A stretch of 38,033 bases of DNA from Candidatus Woesearchaeota archaeon (GTDB lineage Archaea > Nanobdellota > Nanobdellia > Woesearchaeales > ARS49), in contig WJJT01000058.1 of assembly GCA_014729555.1 (NCBI GenBank), positions 1 to 38,033 on the forward strand, read 5' to 3'. Positions within the stretch are counted from its first letter, which is position 1; every line of letters starts with the position of its first letter. Made by a program: the position numbers and the translations under genes. The notes below the pieces were generated by a model. That model was not told where the DNA came from. It did no database searches and saw nothing but the letters and a program-made list of their open reading frames with translations. This document shows positions 15,273-22,934 of the stretch, piece after piece.

Positions 15273-15287
15273 ATTAATATATATAAT
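15273..15287 (+). promoter_or_regulatory. TATA box of the small membrane protein gene at 15305
   Basis: An ATTAATATATATAAT stretch is centred about 24 bases before the ATG at 15305. This fits leaderless transcription and supports the ATG at 15305 over the upstream in-frame TTG at 15296. Confidence 0.55.
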
Positions 15288-15304
15288 GTGGTTAATTGGT
15301 TGTT

Positions 15305-15589
15305 ATGGAGACTGTGTTTAAGGAATTTTCAATGGCCCTGCTGTATGTGGTTTATTTTATGTGCACTGCTGTTCTTTTCCTGACTATTGTTTTATTGGAA
15401 AGCAGCACCAGGCTGGCTTTTCTTACTTTTCTTGCAGGGCTTGTCGCAGTGTTTTTGTGCTTCTTGTCTTGCTGGGACATGATTGCTGCTGGTATTAGAA
15501 AACATACTGTTCTGGGCGTGATTTTGTCAATACTGACTCTTTTCCTGTTTCTTGGCTTGATCTTTGACTTTATTCAGGCTGTTGTTTGA
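15305..15589 (+). CDS. Small three-helix membrane protein, unknown function
   Basis: The 94-residue product is almost entirely hydrophobic. Three membrane helices are apparent: about residues 10-33 (MALLYVVYFMCTAVLFLTIV), 38-62 (AFLTFLAGLVAVFLCFLSCW) and 67-92 (TVLGVILSILTLFLFLGLIF). Connecting loops are short, and one carries the only basic residues (GIRKHT). I do not recognise a family. The 3' end overlaps the convergent Cys-rich membrane protein gene by 20 bases. Confidence 0.7.
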   Translation: METVFKEFSMALLYVVYFMCTAVLFLTIVLLESSTRLAFLTFLAGLVAVFLCFLSCWDMIAAGIRKHTVLGVILSILTLFLFLGLIFDFIQAVV

Positions 15590-16706
15590 ATTCCTCTGCC
15601 AATCCTTTTGCCTGTGCCAGCATTGCGCTTGATCTTTTTAGTGAATTGCAGGATTTTGAGAGATAGTTGTTTAATATCTTGCTGCATACTGCGTAGTCTC
15701 CGTCTATTGCAAATTCCATGTAGCAGCTGTCTTTGCTGTCTTGTGTCTGTATGTTTTCGCAGATAATGCTTTTTCCTGATGTCTTGGCCACTTCTGAAAA
15801 GCAAAGGTCTATGTCGTTTTGTCTTATTAATTTATTGCACAGCATTGCTGCTGCTTCTGGCTCTGTTTTTGCTACAGTATTTGCCTGCTGTATTAGTTCT
15901 TGGGGTGTTTTTGTTGATTTTGAACAGTCTTCTGCACAATTCAGTGCGCTTTCTCCTTCTTCGCAGATTCCGTTGCCGCAGCAGGGTATTATTGGTTTGT
16001 GGACACAGAGTCCTTTTTCGCATGAGTCTGCTGTGCATGGGTTGAAGTCATCGCAGCTCTCTGGGCAAACCACCTCTTCTAAAATTTCTTCTTCAATAAA
16101 TTCTTCAGCATATTCCTCTTCAGGAAGTACTGCATCTTCAGGAGCTTTTAGCACAGCGAATGTGAATTTTCTTTGTTTTGTTCCTAGTTTATGGCTCATG
16201 ACTGTTTTGATTTCATATGTTCCTGGTTTCAGGTCTGCTGGAAGGCTTATTTGTATTGTGAGGCTTCTTTTTCTTCCGATTTCTGGCCTGTCTTGTTTTG
16301 TGGATATTATTTGTTCTTCTTGTATGTCTATCAGTTCATGGCTTAAGAGAACCTGCTCTATTCTCTCAACATTGCTTGTTAATTCTACCAGAAAGGGTAT
16401 TGTGTCTCCAGGGTATGCTTCTGTTTTTAATGGCGCTGCTGTCATGCTTATCTCTTTTGGCTCTGGTGTCAGGAGCCATACTGCTCCTAGGATTATCAAC
16501 ACCAAAAGTACAAGTGAAATTGCGCCGATTATCAGGACTTTTAATGTTAATGATATCTTTTTTTTAGGTGTTTTTGCATACTTGAGTGCTTGGTTTATTT
16601 CAGCAGGCGCGTATCCTGAGTTTATCAGCGTGGTTCTGATTGCGCCTGGTGTGTATCCTGCTTTTAGAAGTTTGTTTATGTATTCTGTTAGGCTTTGCTT
16701 CACCAT
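15570..16706 (-). CDS. Single-pass membrane protein with Cys-rich exterior domain
   Basis: A 378-residue protein of unknown role. Residues 1-45 form a helical motif with a repeated pattern (LLKAGYTPGAIRTTLINSGYAPAEINQALKYA). A strong membrane helix follows at about 54-80. Residues 85-188 look like an Ig-type beta domain (YPGDTIPFLVEL, LKPGTYEIKTVM). An acidic linker (189-212) leads to a Cys-rich segment, about 214-261, with the motif CCGNGICEEGE...NCAEDC. Residues 285-358 carry spaced Cys in a helical repeat. The topology puts the Cys-rich part outside the cell, where disulfides could form. A 327-codon frame on the opposite strand is treated as a shadow. Confidence 0.85.
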   Translation of the reverse strand: MVKQSLTEYINKLLKAGYTPGAIRTTLINSGYAPAEINQALKYAKTPKKKISLTLKVLIIGAISLVLLVLIILGAVWLLTPEPKEISMTAAPLKTEAYPGDTIPFLVELTSNVERIEQVLLSHELIDIQEEQIISTKQDRPEIGRKRSLTIQISLPADLKPGTYEIKTVMSHKLGTKQRKFTFAVLKAPEDAVLPEEEYAEEFIEEEILEEVVCPESCDDFNPCTADSCEKGLCVHKPIIPCCGNGICEEGESALNCAEDCSKSTKTPQELIQQANTVAKTEPEAAAMLCNKLIRQNDIDLCFSEVAKTSGKSIICENIQTQDSKDSCYMEFAIDGDYAVCSKILNNYLSKSCNSLKRSSAMLAQAKGLAEEFKQQPE

Positions 16707-16731
16707 TTTTTTATAAAAAAAGAGGTTTTGT

Positions 16732-16742
16732 GTATTTAAATG
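16732..16742 (-). promoter_or_regulatory. TATA box of the Cys-rich membrane protein gene
   Basis: Read on the minus strand, the sequence around ATTTAAATACA is centred about 30 bases before the ATG at 16706. It is back-to-back with the promoter of the RPA-like gene, so the two genes share a 98-bp divergent control region. Confidence 0.55.
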
Positions 16743-16763
16743 TTTGTAGTCAAGAATACAAAA

Positions 16764-16800
16764 GTATATAAATGCTGTTGCAAATGCCTGTATAGGGTGG
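16764..16800 (+). promoter_or_regulatory. Promoter and Shine-Dalgarno of the RPA-like gene
   Basis: GTATATAAAT (16764-16773) predicts a start near 16795. GGGTGG at 16795-16800 lies four bases before the TTG at 16805. The combination supports a non-ATG start; the next in-frame ATG is more than 70 codons downstream, inside the OB fold. Confidence 0.5.
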
Positions 16801-16804
16801 TTTA

Positions 16805-17455
16805 TTGGCGCAGCAGATTAAAAGACAGATTGCTGAAAAGCTCTGGATTGCAGACTTAAAGGCAGGCCAGTACATTAAGGAGGAGGGTCTTAGGCCCAAC
16901 TATGTTCTTTTGAAAAATAATCACAAGGTTTCTCGTGTGAATCTTGTCGGCACTGTTGTCTCTAATAATAATGATGCTGGTTACAGGGATGTTTGTGTTG
17001 ATGACGGTTCTGCCAAGATATCTGTGCGTGCTTTTGAGCAGATGCCTTCAATGGATGCCTTGGGTATTGGTGATACTGTTTTTGTTGTTGGTCGTCCGAG
17101 AGAGTATGGAAAGGAGATTTATGTTTTGCCTGAAATCATTAAAAAGATAAGTAATATGAAATGGCTTGAGGTTCGCCAGTTGGAGCTTCAGAAGAACAAG
17201 ATTGTTGAGGCAGAGCCTGATTTGCCTGAAGATGTTGCTGTGCCTGAAGAGGAAACTGCAGAAGAAGAGGTTGTTGAGGACAAGGGCACTGGTGCTGTTA
17301 AAGAGGCTATTAAGTCTCTTGATTCTGGTTCTGGTGCAGATTACGAGGGAATTATAAAGAAGGCAGGTCCTGATGCTGAGAAGATTATTTCTAATTTGCT
17401 GAAGAACGGGGATGCTTTTGAGGTCAGTCCAGGAAAATTAAAATTATTGGAGTGA
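16805..17455 (+). CDS. RPA32-like OB-fold single-strand DNA-binding protein
   Basis: Likely subunit of archaeal RPA, which coats single-stranded DNA in replication and repair. The N-terminus (GLRPNYVLLKNNHKVSRVNLVGTVV) and OB-fold strands (VDDGSAKISVRAFE, GDTVFVVGRPREYGKEIYVLPEIIKKI, about residues 40-120) resemble RPA32 of Thermococcales. An acidic linker follows (about 137-165), then a small C-terminal winged-helix-like domain (about 170-216), the same order as in RPA32. The start is TTG, supported by GGGTGG four bases upstream. Its stop codon abuts the stop of the convergent SpoIIM-family gene with no gap. Confidence 0.8.
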   Translation: MAQQIKRQIAEKLWIADLKAGQYIKEEGLRPNYVLLKNNHKVSRVNLVGTVVSNNNDAGYRDVCVDDGSAKISVRAFEQMPSMDALGIGDTVFVVGRPREYGKEIYVLPEIIKKISNMKWLEVRQLELQKNKIVEAEPDLPEDVAVPEEETAEEEVVEDKGTGAVKEAIKSLDSGSGADYEGIIKKAGPDAEKIISNLLKNGDAFEVSPGKLKLLE

Positions 17456-18304
17456 CTAGAAAAATATTGGTGTTACAAATACTTCTATCAGTGCTGCAAT
17501 GAATAGTATGAACACAGATATTAGTATCAGGTCGGATGAGTCAAGCAGTATTCTTTCAAAGCTTTTTGTTCCAAAGTCTCTTTTTATTATTGCTACTGAT
17601 AAAATTCCTCCTGCCAGTCCTGCAACAAAATAAGCTAGTATCTCCGGGATTCCGTGCAAAGAATATCTTAATACGCTTAATGATGAGGCGTAAAAGTATG
17701 CTGCTATTTTGCTGAAGCCTACTGCCCCTGCGTATTGGGCCAGGTGTGTTCGTATGAAATTTCCTGCTGCTGCCCCTATTACAGATGCATTCCAGGAGAG
17801 TATGAATATTGCTCCAGAGCCGTATATGAAGGAAAACAGGATGCAGAATATCAATACTTTGATGTTGTTCAGGAATATTCTGTTCAGCAGGTTGAATTTT
17901 GCTATTGATCCTGTGACTTGTTGGTTTAGTGATGCTATTGTTTGTGTCTGTATCTTGAAAACATTGCTTGATGTTTCTGCTGGCAGCGCCACATACCAGA
18001 AGGAGAATGCTATTGTCAGGCCTAAAAAGAGCAGCACCAGCAGCATTATTGCCTTGCCGTGCTCTTTCAGCAGCTTTGATTCTGATTTTATGAGAAGATC
18101 TTTGGCTTCCTCTGCTCTTAGTGTCTTGTAGAATAATGGTATGCATGCCATTACTGTCAGGAATACCATTACCAGGCTTGCATATTCCTCAAATATCCAT
18201 ATGCTAAGGAATAGGGCTGCAGAACCGTAGAATATGCCTGCTACAAGCAGTTCCCATGGTCGCTTTGCCGCTGTAAAAGGGTTTAATACTGATTCTAGCA
18301 CCAT
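17456..18304 (-). CDS. SpoIIM-family (stage II sporulation protein M-like) membrane protein
   Basis: Polytopic membrane protein of 282 residues. The C-terminal half fits the SpoIIM family: NNIKVLIFCILFSFIYGSGAIFILSWNASVIGAAAGNFI at about 146-184, then the HGIPEILAYFVAGLAGGILSVAII signature at about 217-240. In archaea such proteins are common and have nothing to do with sporulation; their substrate or partner is unknown. About six hydrophobic helices are visible. A TATA-like AGTATAAATAC about 29 bases before the ATG (plus-strand 18326-18340) suggests leaderless expression, divergent from aIF2beta. Confidence 0.8.
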   Translation of the reverse strand: MVLESVLNPFTAAKRPWELLVAGIFYGSAALFLSIWIFEEYASLVMVFLTVMACIPLFYKTLRAEEAKDLLIKSESKLLKEHGKAIMLLVLLFLGLTIAFSFWYVALPAETSSNVFKIQTQTIASLNQQVTGSIAKFNLLNRIFLNNIKVLIFCILFSFIYGSGAIFILSWNASVIGAAAGNFIRTHLAQYAGAVGFSKIAAYFYASSLSVLRYSLHGIPEILAYFVAGLAGGILSVAIIKRDFGTKSFERILLDSSDLILISVFILFIAALIEVFVTPIFF

Positions 18305-18360
18305 TTTTTGAAACAGGGAGTAATTGAGTATTTATACTTTTTGTTTTTTTGAAAACATTA

Positions 18361-18370
18361 ATTTTATAAA
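18361..18370 (+). promoter_or_regulatory. TATA box of the aIF2beta-DUF424 operon
   Basis: ATTTTATAAA is centred about 27 bases before the ATG at 18393, predicting a leaderless transcript. This supports the short start over an in-frame ATG at 18324, which lies upstream of the TATA box and would add 23 residues foreign to the family. Confidence 0.6.
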
Positions 18371-18392
18371 GAAGGACTTAATTTATTCTCTT

Positions 18393-18800
18393 ATGGATTA
18401 TAAGGAGATGCTTAAGCGGGGGAGGGGTAATCTTCCTGAATCTGTTTTTGAAAAAGAGCGTTTTGAGATACCTAAAGTTAAAGGCCATATTGAGGGCAAC
18501 AAAACTGTTATTAGTAATTTCAGGCAGATTGCCCAGGTGCTTAGAAGGCCTGTTGATCATTTATTGAAATATATCCTGCGTGAGCTGGCTGCTCCTGGTG
18601 AGCTGAAAGGCAATATCTTGATTATCGGCACAAAGATGCCTGCTTCTCGTGTTAATGAGAAAATCAGGCAGTATGCTTATGAGTTTGTGCTTTGTCAGGA
18701 GTGCGGCAAGCCTGACACTGAATTTTTAAAGGAAGGTGAGTTTTTGTTTGTAAAGTGCACTGCCTGTGGTGATAAAAAGCCTGTCAAGAGCAAGATTTAA
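18393..18800 (+). CDS. eif2b: Translation initiation factor 2 subunit beta (aIF2beta)
   Basis: Subunit of the aIF2 heterotrimer that brings Met-tRNAi to the small subunit. The 135-residue length is typical. Sequence in order: N-terminal helix MDYKEMLKRGRGNLPE, the central alpha/beta domain (VISNFRQIAQVLRRPVDHLLKYILRELAAPG, about residues 39-69; ILIIGTKMPASRVNEKIRQYA, about 75-95) and a C-terminal zinc ribbon with Cys101, Cys104, Cys122, Cys125. It is followed directly by a DUF424 gene, a pairing common in archaea. Confidence 0.95.
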   Translation: MDYKEMLKRGRGNLPESVFEKERFEIPKVKGHIEGNKTVISNFRQIAQVLRRPVDHLLKYILRELAAPGELKGNILIIGTKMPASRVNEKIRQYAYEFVLCQECGKPDTEFLKEGEFLFVKCTACGDKKPVKSKI

Positions 18801-19112
18801 ATGCTGTTAAAAATGATTGTTAAGATTCATAAAAAGGATGAGAAAACTGTTGTTGCGGTTTGTGACAGTGATTTGTTGGGCAAGAGGTTGGAGCAGGGTG
18901 ATTTACAGCTTGACTTGACCTCTGACTTCTATAAGGGTGAGGAAATGGATGAAAAAGAGGCAGGGGACTTGATTAGGAACGCAGACATCGTCAATCTTGT
19001 TGGCAGAAATTCTGTTAAGCTTGGCATCCAGGAAGGTATTATTGAAGAAGACAAAATTCTTGAGGTTGATGGAATTCCTCATGCAGAGGCAGTTATTGTT
19101 CATGAGGAATGA
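18801..19112 (+). CDS. DUF424 family protein
   Basis: Small archaeal protein of unknown biochemical role, often next to aIF2beta and therefore suspected to be linked to translation. Family features are MIVKIHKKDEKTVVAVCDSDLLGK at the N-terminus, the acidic FYKGEEMDEKEAGDLI, NLVGRNSVKLGI and the terminal VDGIPHAEAVIV. The first ATG follows the aIF2beta stop directly; the ATG at 18813 gives the more usual MIVKIH start and may be the real one. No Shine-Dalgarno distinguishes them. Confidence 0.85.
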   Translation: MLLKMIVKIHKKDEKTVVAVCDSDLLGKRLEQGDLQLDLTSDFYKGEEMDEKEAGDLIRNADIVNLVGRNSVKLGIQEGIIEEDKILEVDGIPHAEAVIVHEE

Positions 19113-19143
19113 GCTAATCTTATTTACTTTTGAATGAAATTTT

Positions 19144-19380
19144 TCACATCTTTAACCAATCTTTTTTTAGTGTTTCGCGGTGAAAGCCGCAGCTTCTATC
19201 ACACTCTCCTTCGTGGAAATCGTCATTTTTCACTTGATAACACTGCATTCCTGAACAATATTCGCAAGGAAGATATTCTATATCTTCTTTACCATCGATT
19301 GCGATCTCCACAGCTGCATTCAAGCCTGATCCTGAGCATTCAGGACATTGATAGCATTTTTTTCCTATTCCTTCATCCAT
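19144..19380 (-). CDS. Small Cys-rich (DnaJ zinc-finger-like) protein coupled to polC
   Basis: A 78-residue protein with eight Cys: 9, 12, 15, 39, 42, 47, 60 and 64. The CPECSGSG segment (residues 12-19) and CEYCSGMQC (39-47) resemble the CxxCxGxG units of the DnaJ zinc domain, which suggests two bound zinc ions. No J-domain is present. The ATG lies one base after the polC stop, so it is probably cotranslated with the DNA polymerase D large subunit as the last gene of the orc1-polB-polC operon. Function unknown; a role with PolD is only inferred from position. Confidence 0.65.
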   Translation of the reverse strand: MDEGIGKKCYQCPECSGSGLNAAVEIAIDGKEDIEYLPCEYCSGMQCYQVKNDDFHEGECDRSCGFHRETLKKDWLKM

Positions 19381-19381
19381 C

Positions 19382-22300
19382 TCAGCACCACTCCCCTATG
19401 CCTGTCTGTTTTTCTTTCTCTTTTCCAAATACGTCTTCTATTCTTTTCTGGAGCAGTTCTATTGTTTGCTTCAGGTATTTTGATACTTTGTAGTTGTTAA
19501 TTAAGTCAATTGTTGCCTGCAGGTATTTTATTATGCTTCCTTCTGATATTGTGAATATTATTTTGCCGTTGCATTTCAGGCATTTTCCTGCCAAAGGGGG
19601 CCTTCTGTATATTTGATTGCAGTTCACGCACCTGAATGACTGCATTGAAAATTTTCTTAAGTTCCCTTTTGTGTCTTTGAGGAAATGTCTTTCAATTACC
19701 AGTCTTGCCACGTCTGCCTGGTCTACTGCTCTTATCTTTTCTGCAAGGTCCATCTGGCCTGCTAGCTTCTCTTTCATGGACGGCAGAAGTTTATAAGAGG
19801 AGCATCTGACTGTGTTGTTCATGCTGTCAAAGTTGTGTGTGAATCCCATTTTTTCATATTGTTCTGGCTTGCCTAGTGTGTTGCTGATTGTTTTTATTTT
19901 AAATTCCCATGGCATTTTGTATTCCTGTGTTGCTTCGTAAAAGTCTAAGGGGTATTTCCAGGGTATGTCAACCTGGAAGGCCATGTCATCTACTTCTCCA
20001 GGTAATAGCACAGATGTCAGTACAAGTGGTGCGTCCATTGTCGCTCCTCTGCTGGATGGAAGGTATTTTCTTGAGAAATTAAGGAATGCATCCAGTACAA
20101 GCACAAAGCAGGCTTCATCCCCGTCGCAGTCTCTTCTTGTTGCTGCGTGCAGGTATGGGTGTGCAAAGAATCCTTGTGTTTTTGAGAATCCTATTACTCT
20201 TCCTGCCATCCCTGCTGAAGTGTGGGGTGCTAGTGCTACTATTAAGTGTCCCACGATGTCTTGTGGTTTTGTTATCTTGTAAAATGGGGGAAGCCCGTAT
20301 AAGTTTACAAGCACGTCATCAATAAAGTTAGCTGTCTTGAATAGCACTTCGTCTGCGCCCTGGTCTGGTGACGGGTCGCATGCTGGGAGTATCACGTCTT
20401 GTGGTTTTATTTCCAGCACCTGGTTTTCTTCGGTTAGTTCTTTTCCGTTTATGTCTTTGTCATATCCCAGTTCTTTTAGTTTTGCCACAGGCGTTGCTAT
20501 CTCCGCTGGCTTGAAGTGTGTTATTGGCATTTGTGTCATGTCATATCTTACTGTCCCGTCTTTGTTGACAAATATATCATGTTTTGCTCTTAGTATTGCT
20601 TTTGCCAGGTGTTCTGGTGTATGGTCCCTGTTGCTTGTCCCTCTTACGCCTTTTATCAGGTCTGGATATGTGCGCATTCCAAGTTTTTTCAGGCAGTAAT
20701 TAAAGTATTTCTTTATGTCTATGTCTTGTCTCTTGTAACCTATATTCTCTCCGTGTGTCTTGCACTCTGGCTCAAATTGCCATTGCTTGCATTCTTTGCA
20801 GTAATATCTTCTTTTTGTTTTTCTTTCACATTCCTCACAGATAAGAAGTATTGTTTCTTTTTTGCATTTAGCGCAGTAATAAACCGGAAGATCTGAATTG
20901 ATTTTTCCTGCATCTAATGCACTTTGGAAGCACCTGAATTTTCCTCCCTGCTTCCCTACTGGAAAAAGCCCGTGTGGAGATCCTGTCATCTTTCTCATTT
21001 TTGCTTTTTCAGGCCTTCCCATTCTTGCTCCGATGAATATTCCTGCTTTGTCTTTTAGTTTGACTTCCGACAGCATGTTAATAATATGCAGGATGCTTTT
21101 TTCTTTGTTTTCATCAAGCAGTTTGTTCAGTTCTTCTGTGTTTTTGTTTTCTACGTTAAGTGTTGTTACCAGCGCCAGTGCGTGGTTTTTGTGGACTACA
21201 ATATATTCATTATTTGCTGTCTCGTGCGGCACTCCAAGAATCTCCAGCACTCTTTTTGGTTTTTTTGAAAGAGGAATTATTAATTTTTCAATCTCGTTGC
21301 TGCTGTCTTTTGCTGCTCTTGCTTTTTTTATGAAAGGTATTAAGTCTATAAGCTGCTGCAGGGTTATTGTTGACCAGTAATACGTGTATTCAGGGTGTAG
21401 AGGTATTCCTAGTTTTTTTGATATATTTATTGCGGTTTTTGCACTTATTTTTGCTGTAAGGGGGTTTGCTGTTATTTTCTCCGGAATGTCTGCAGGCACT
21501 TCTGTAAGCTCTGCTAATTTTTCTATGTCAAGTGTTCCGAATCGTTCTATTGTGGCTTTTTCAAGCTCCTGTACCCACCATTCCTCGCAATAGCCTGCAG
21601 GAATCAAGGGATGGGCCCTGTCAAGGAAATCCCCATAGCTAACCAGAAAGTCCCCGAGGAATAGTATCTCTTCTATTTCTTTTTGCACTTCTTTTACTTG
21701 TTTTATGCTTGCCAGCTTCATTACTTTTCCGTTTTTTAGCTTTACAATTGGACCGTCTATTGTATTGCAGGATGTTATTGCTGTTCCTTTTGACGGCCTC
21801 TCTATTTTCAGCTGTGTTCCTGTTGCCAGGTAATTGTTTGTTACTGCCATTGTTGCAGGATGCACTGCGCATGTGGAGTATCCTGATGCCCTGCTTCTGC
21901 CGTATCTCAGCCTGAACCCTCCTGTTCTTAGCGGATGTGTGAATATTGGTCTTCCTGCTACAAGGTCTTTTATGTAGCTGAAGTCTGGTTTGATTTTTGA
22001 ATCGTCTTTTTTTTCTGTTTTAACACTGCCTTTTGCTTTTATCTCTTTCTGCATCTTGAGGAATTCATCAATAAAGTTCCATTGTTCCATGTCAAAATCT
22101 TTTCCCCATTTTGCAAGCTGTTTCCATAGTTTTGGTGCTTTTAGCGGTATGCATTCTGTCATCATCAGGCAGAACCCGCTTCTTAGGTTGTTTGTTGGCA
22201 CTCTTGGCAGGTCTTTGTAGTTGGATACCTCAAATTTTTCAGAAGGCTCTCCTGCAACCTCTATTGGCAGGTTTTTCATAATAAATTCTACTTCTTTGTA

Positions 22301-22933
22301 GTCTGGAAAGTATTGCCTTGGTGCTACCCTGTCTCTGTAGTCCTGCATTTCTGTGTATGTTCTTTTTATTTCCTCCTCCTGCACGTCATAGACATCGTAT
22401 TTGAATTTTTTTCTTACATAGTCTGCTATGAGCATTGAAACTGCTGCTGCTGTTCCTCCTGCGTTTCTTATCGGCCCTGCAAAGCTCAGGCTCATGTATT
22501 TTCCGCGCTTGTCCATTCTTTCCTTGAAGTCTATTGTTGCTATTCCTTCCAGTGGCGCTGACACCACCCCTACTGTTACATAAGTGAATCCTGCCCTGAT
22601 TCCTACGCTTATTGCCTCTTCCTGGTTTTTGAACTTGCAGAATTTTTCTTGTGATATTTCTTCTGCTACTTTCAATGCCACCCGCCAGTCAAGTGTGCCG
22701 TGCTCTTTTTCCAGTTCTATGATTCTTTCCACGACTCCGCTGTCTACTATTTGCGGCGCTATGACTGATATTAATCCTACTACTCTCTCTGCCATGTTTT
22801 TTGCAAGCTTAACCTCTACTTCCTCTTCAGGGTCAAATCCTTTTTTTCTTGCTTTTGCAGCAAGACCGTGCAGTGCCATAATGTTCTTTTGTATGTGGTC
22901 AAAGTATTTTTGCATTTCTTGGCTTGCCTGCAT
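19382..22933 (-). CDS. polC: DNA polymerase D large subunit (DP2)
   Basis: Catalytic polymerising subunit of the archaeal family-D replicative polymerase. The 1183-residue protein includes the conserved N-terminal FAGPIRNAGGTAAAVSMLIADYVR (about 151-174) and RTGGFRLRYGRSRASGYSTCAVHPATM (about 336-362). The active site is DCDGDE at 935-940, in the double-psi beta-barrel core. Zinc-binding Cys clusters occur at about 687-715 and 1102-1121. The sequence runs through the catalytic motif without an intein. It follows polB by one base (TGA, A, ATG), giving equimolar coupled translation of the two subunits. Confidence 0.98.
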   Translation of the reverse strand: MQASQEMQKYFDHIQKNIMALHGLAAKARKKGFDPEEEVEVKLAKNMAERVVGLISVIAPQIVDSGVVERIIELEKEHGTLDWRVALKVAEEISQEKFCKFKNQEEAISVGIRAGFTYVTVGVVSAPLEGIATIDFKERMDKRGKYMSLSFAGPIRNAGGTAAAVSMLIADYVRKKFKYDVYDVQEEEIKRTYTEMQDYRDRVAPRQYFPDYKEVEFIMKNLPIEVAGEPSEKFEVSNYKDLPRVPTNNLRSGFCLMMTECIPLKAPKLWKQLAKWGKDFDMEQWNFIDEFLKMQKEIKAKGSVKTEKKDDSKIKPDFSYIKDLVAGRPIFTHPLRTGGFRLRYGRSRASGYSTCAVHPATMAVTNNYLATGTQLKIERPSKGTAITSCNTIDGPIVKLKNGKVMKLASIKQVKEVQKEIEEILFLGDFLVSYGDFLDRAHPLIPAGYCEEWWVQELEKATIERFGTLDIEKLAELTEVPADIPEKITANPLTAKISAKTAINISKKLGIPLHPEYTYYWSTITLQQLIDLIPFIKKARAAKDSSNEIEKLIIPLSKKPKRVLEILGVPHETANNEYIVVHKNHALALVTTLNVENKNTEELNKLLDENKEKSILHIINMLSEVKLKDKAGIFIGARMGRPEKAKMRKMTGSPHGLFPVGKQGGKFRCFQSALDAGKINSDLPVYYCAKCKKETILLICEECERKTKRRYYCKECKQWQFEPECKTHGENIGYKRQDIDIKKYFNYCLKKLGMRTYPDLIKGVRGTSNRDHTPEHLAKAILRAKHDIFVNKDGTVRYDMTQMPITHFKPAEIATPVAKLKELGYDKDINGKELTEENQVLEIKPQDVILPACDPSPDQGADEVLFKTANFIDDVLVNLYGLPPFYKITKPQDIVGHLIVALAPHTSAGMAGRVIGFSKTQGFFAHPYLHAATRRDCDGDEACFVLVLDAFLNFSRKYLPSSRGATMDAPLVLTSVLLPGEVDDMAFQVDIPWKYPLDFYEATQEYKMPWEFKIKTISNTLGKPEQYEKMGFTHNFDSMNNTVRCSSYKLLPSMKEKLAGQMDLAEKIRAVDQADVARLVIERHFLKDTKGNLRKFSMQSFRCVNCNQIYRRPPLAGKCLKCNGKIIFTISEGSIIKYLQATIDLINNYKVSKYLKQTIELLQKRIEDVFGKEKEKQTGIGEWC

Positions 22934-22934
22934 T

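Noticed and set aside
15733-16716. A 327-codon plus-strand frame opposite the Cys-rich membrane protein gene
   Set aside because: It is the mirror of the minus-strand gene, which has a TATA box at the right distance, a clear membrane helix and ordered Cys motifs. The plus-strand translation is Ser/Leu-rich without recognisable domains.
19134-19493. Plus-strand frame of 119 codons overlapping the end of polC and the Cys-rich gene
   Set aside because: No ribosome-binding site or family features. The minus strand carries the conserved polC end and a regular Cys pattern coupled to it.
19382-22933. Intein in polC or mcm
   Set aside because: Both reading frames pass through the catalytic motifs without insertion, and lengths match intein-free family members.
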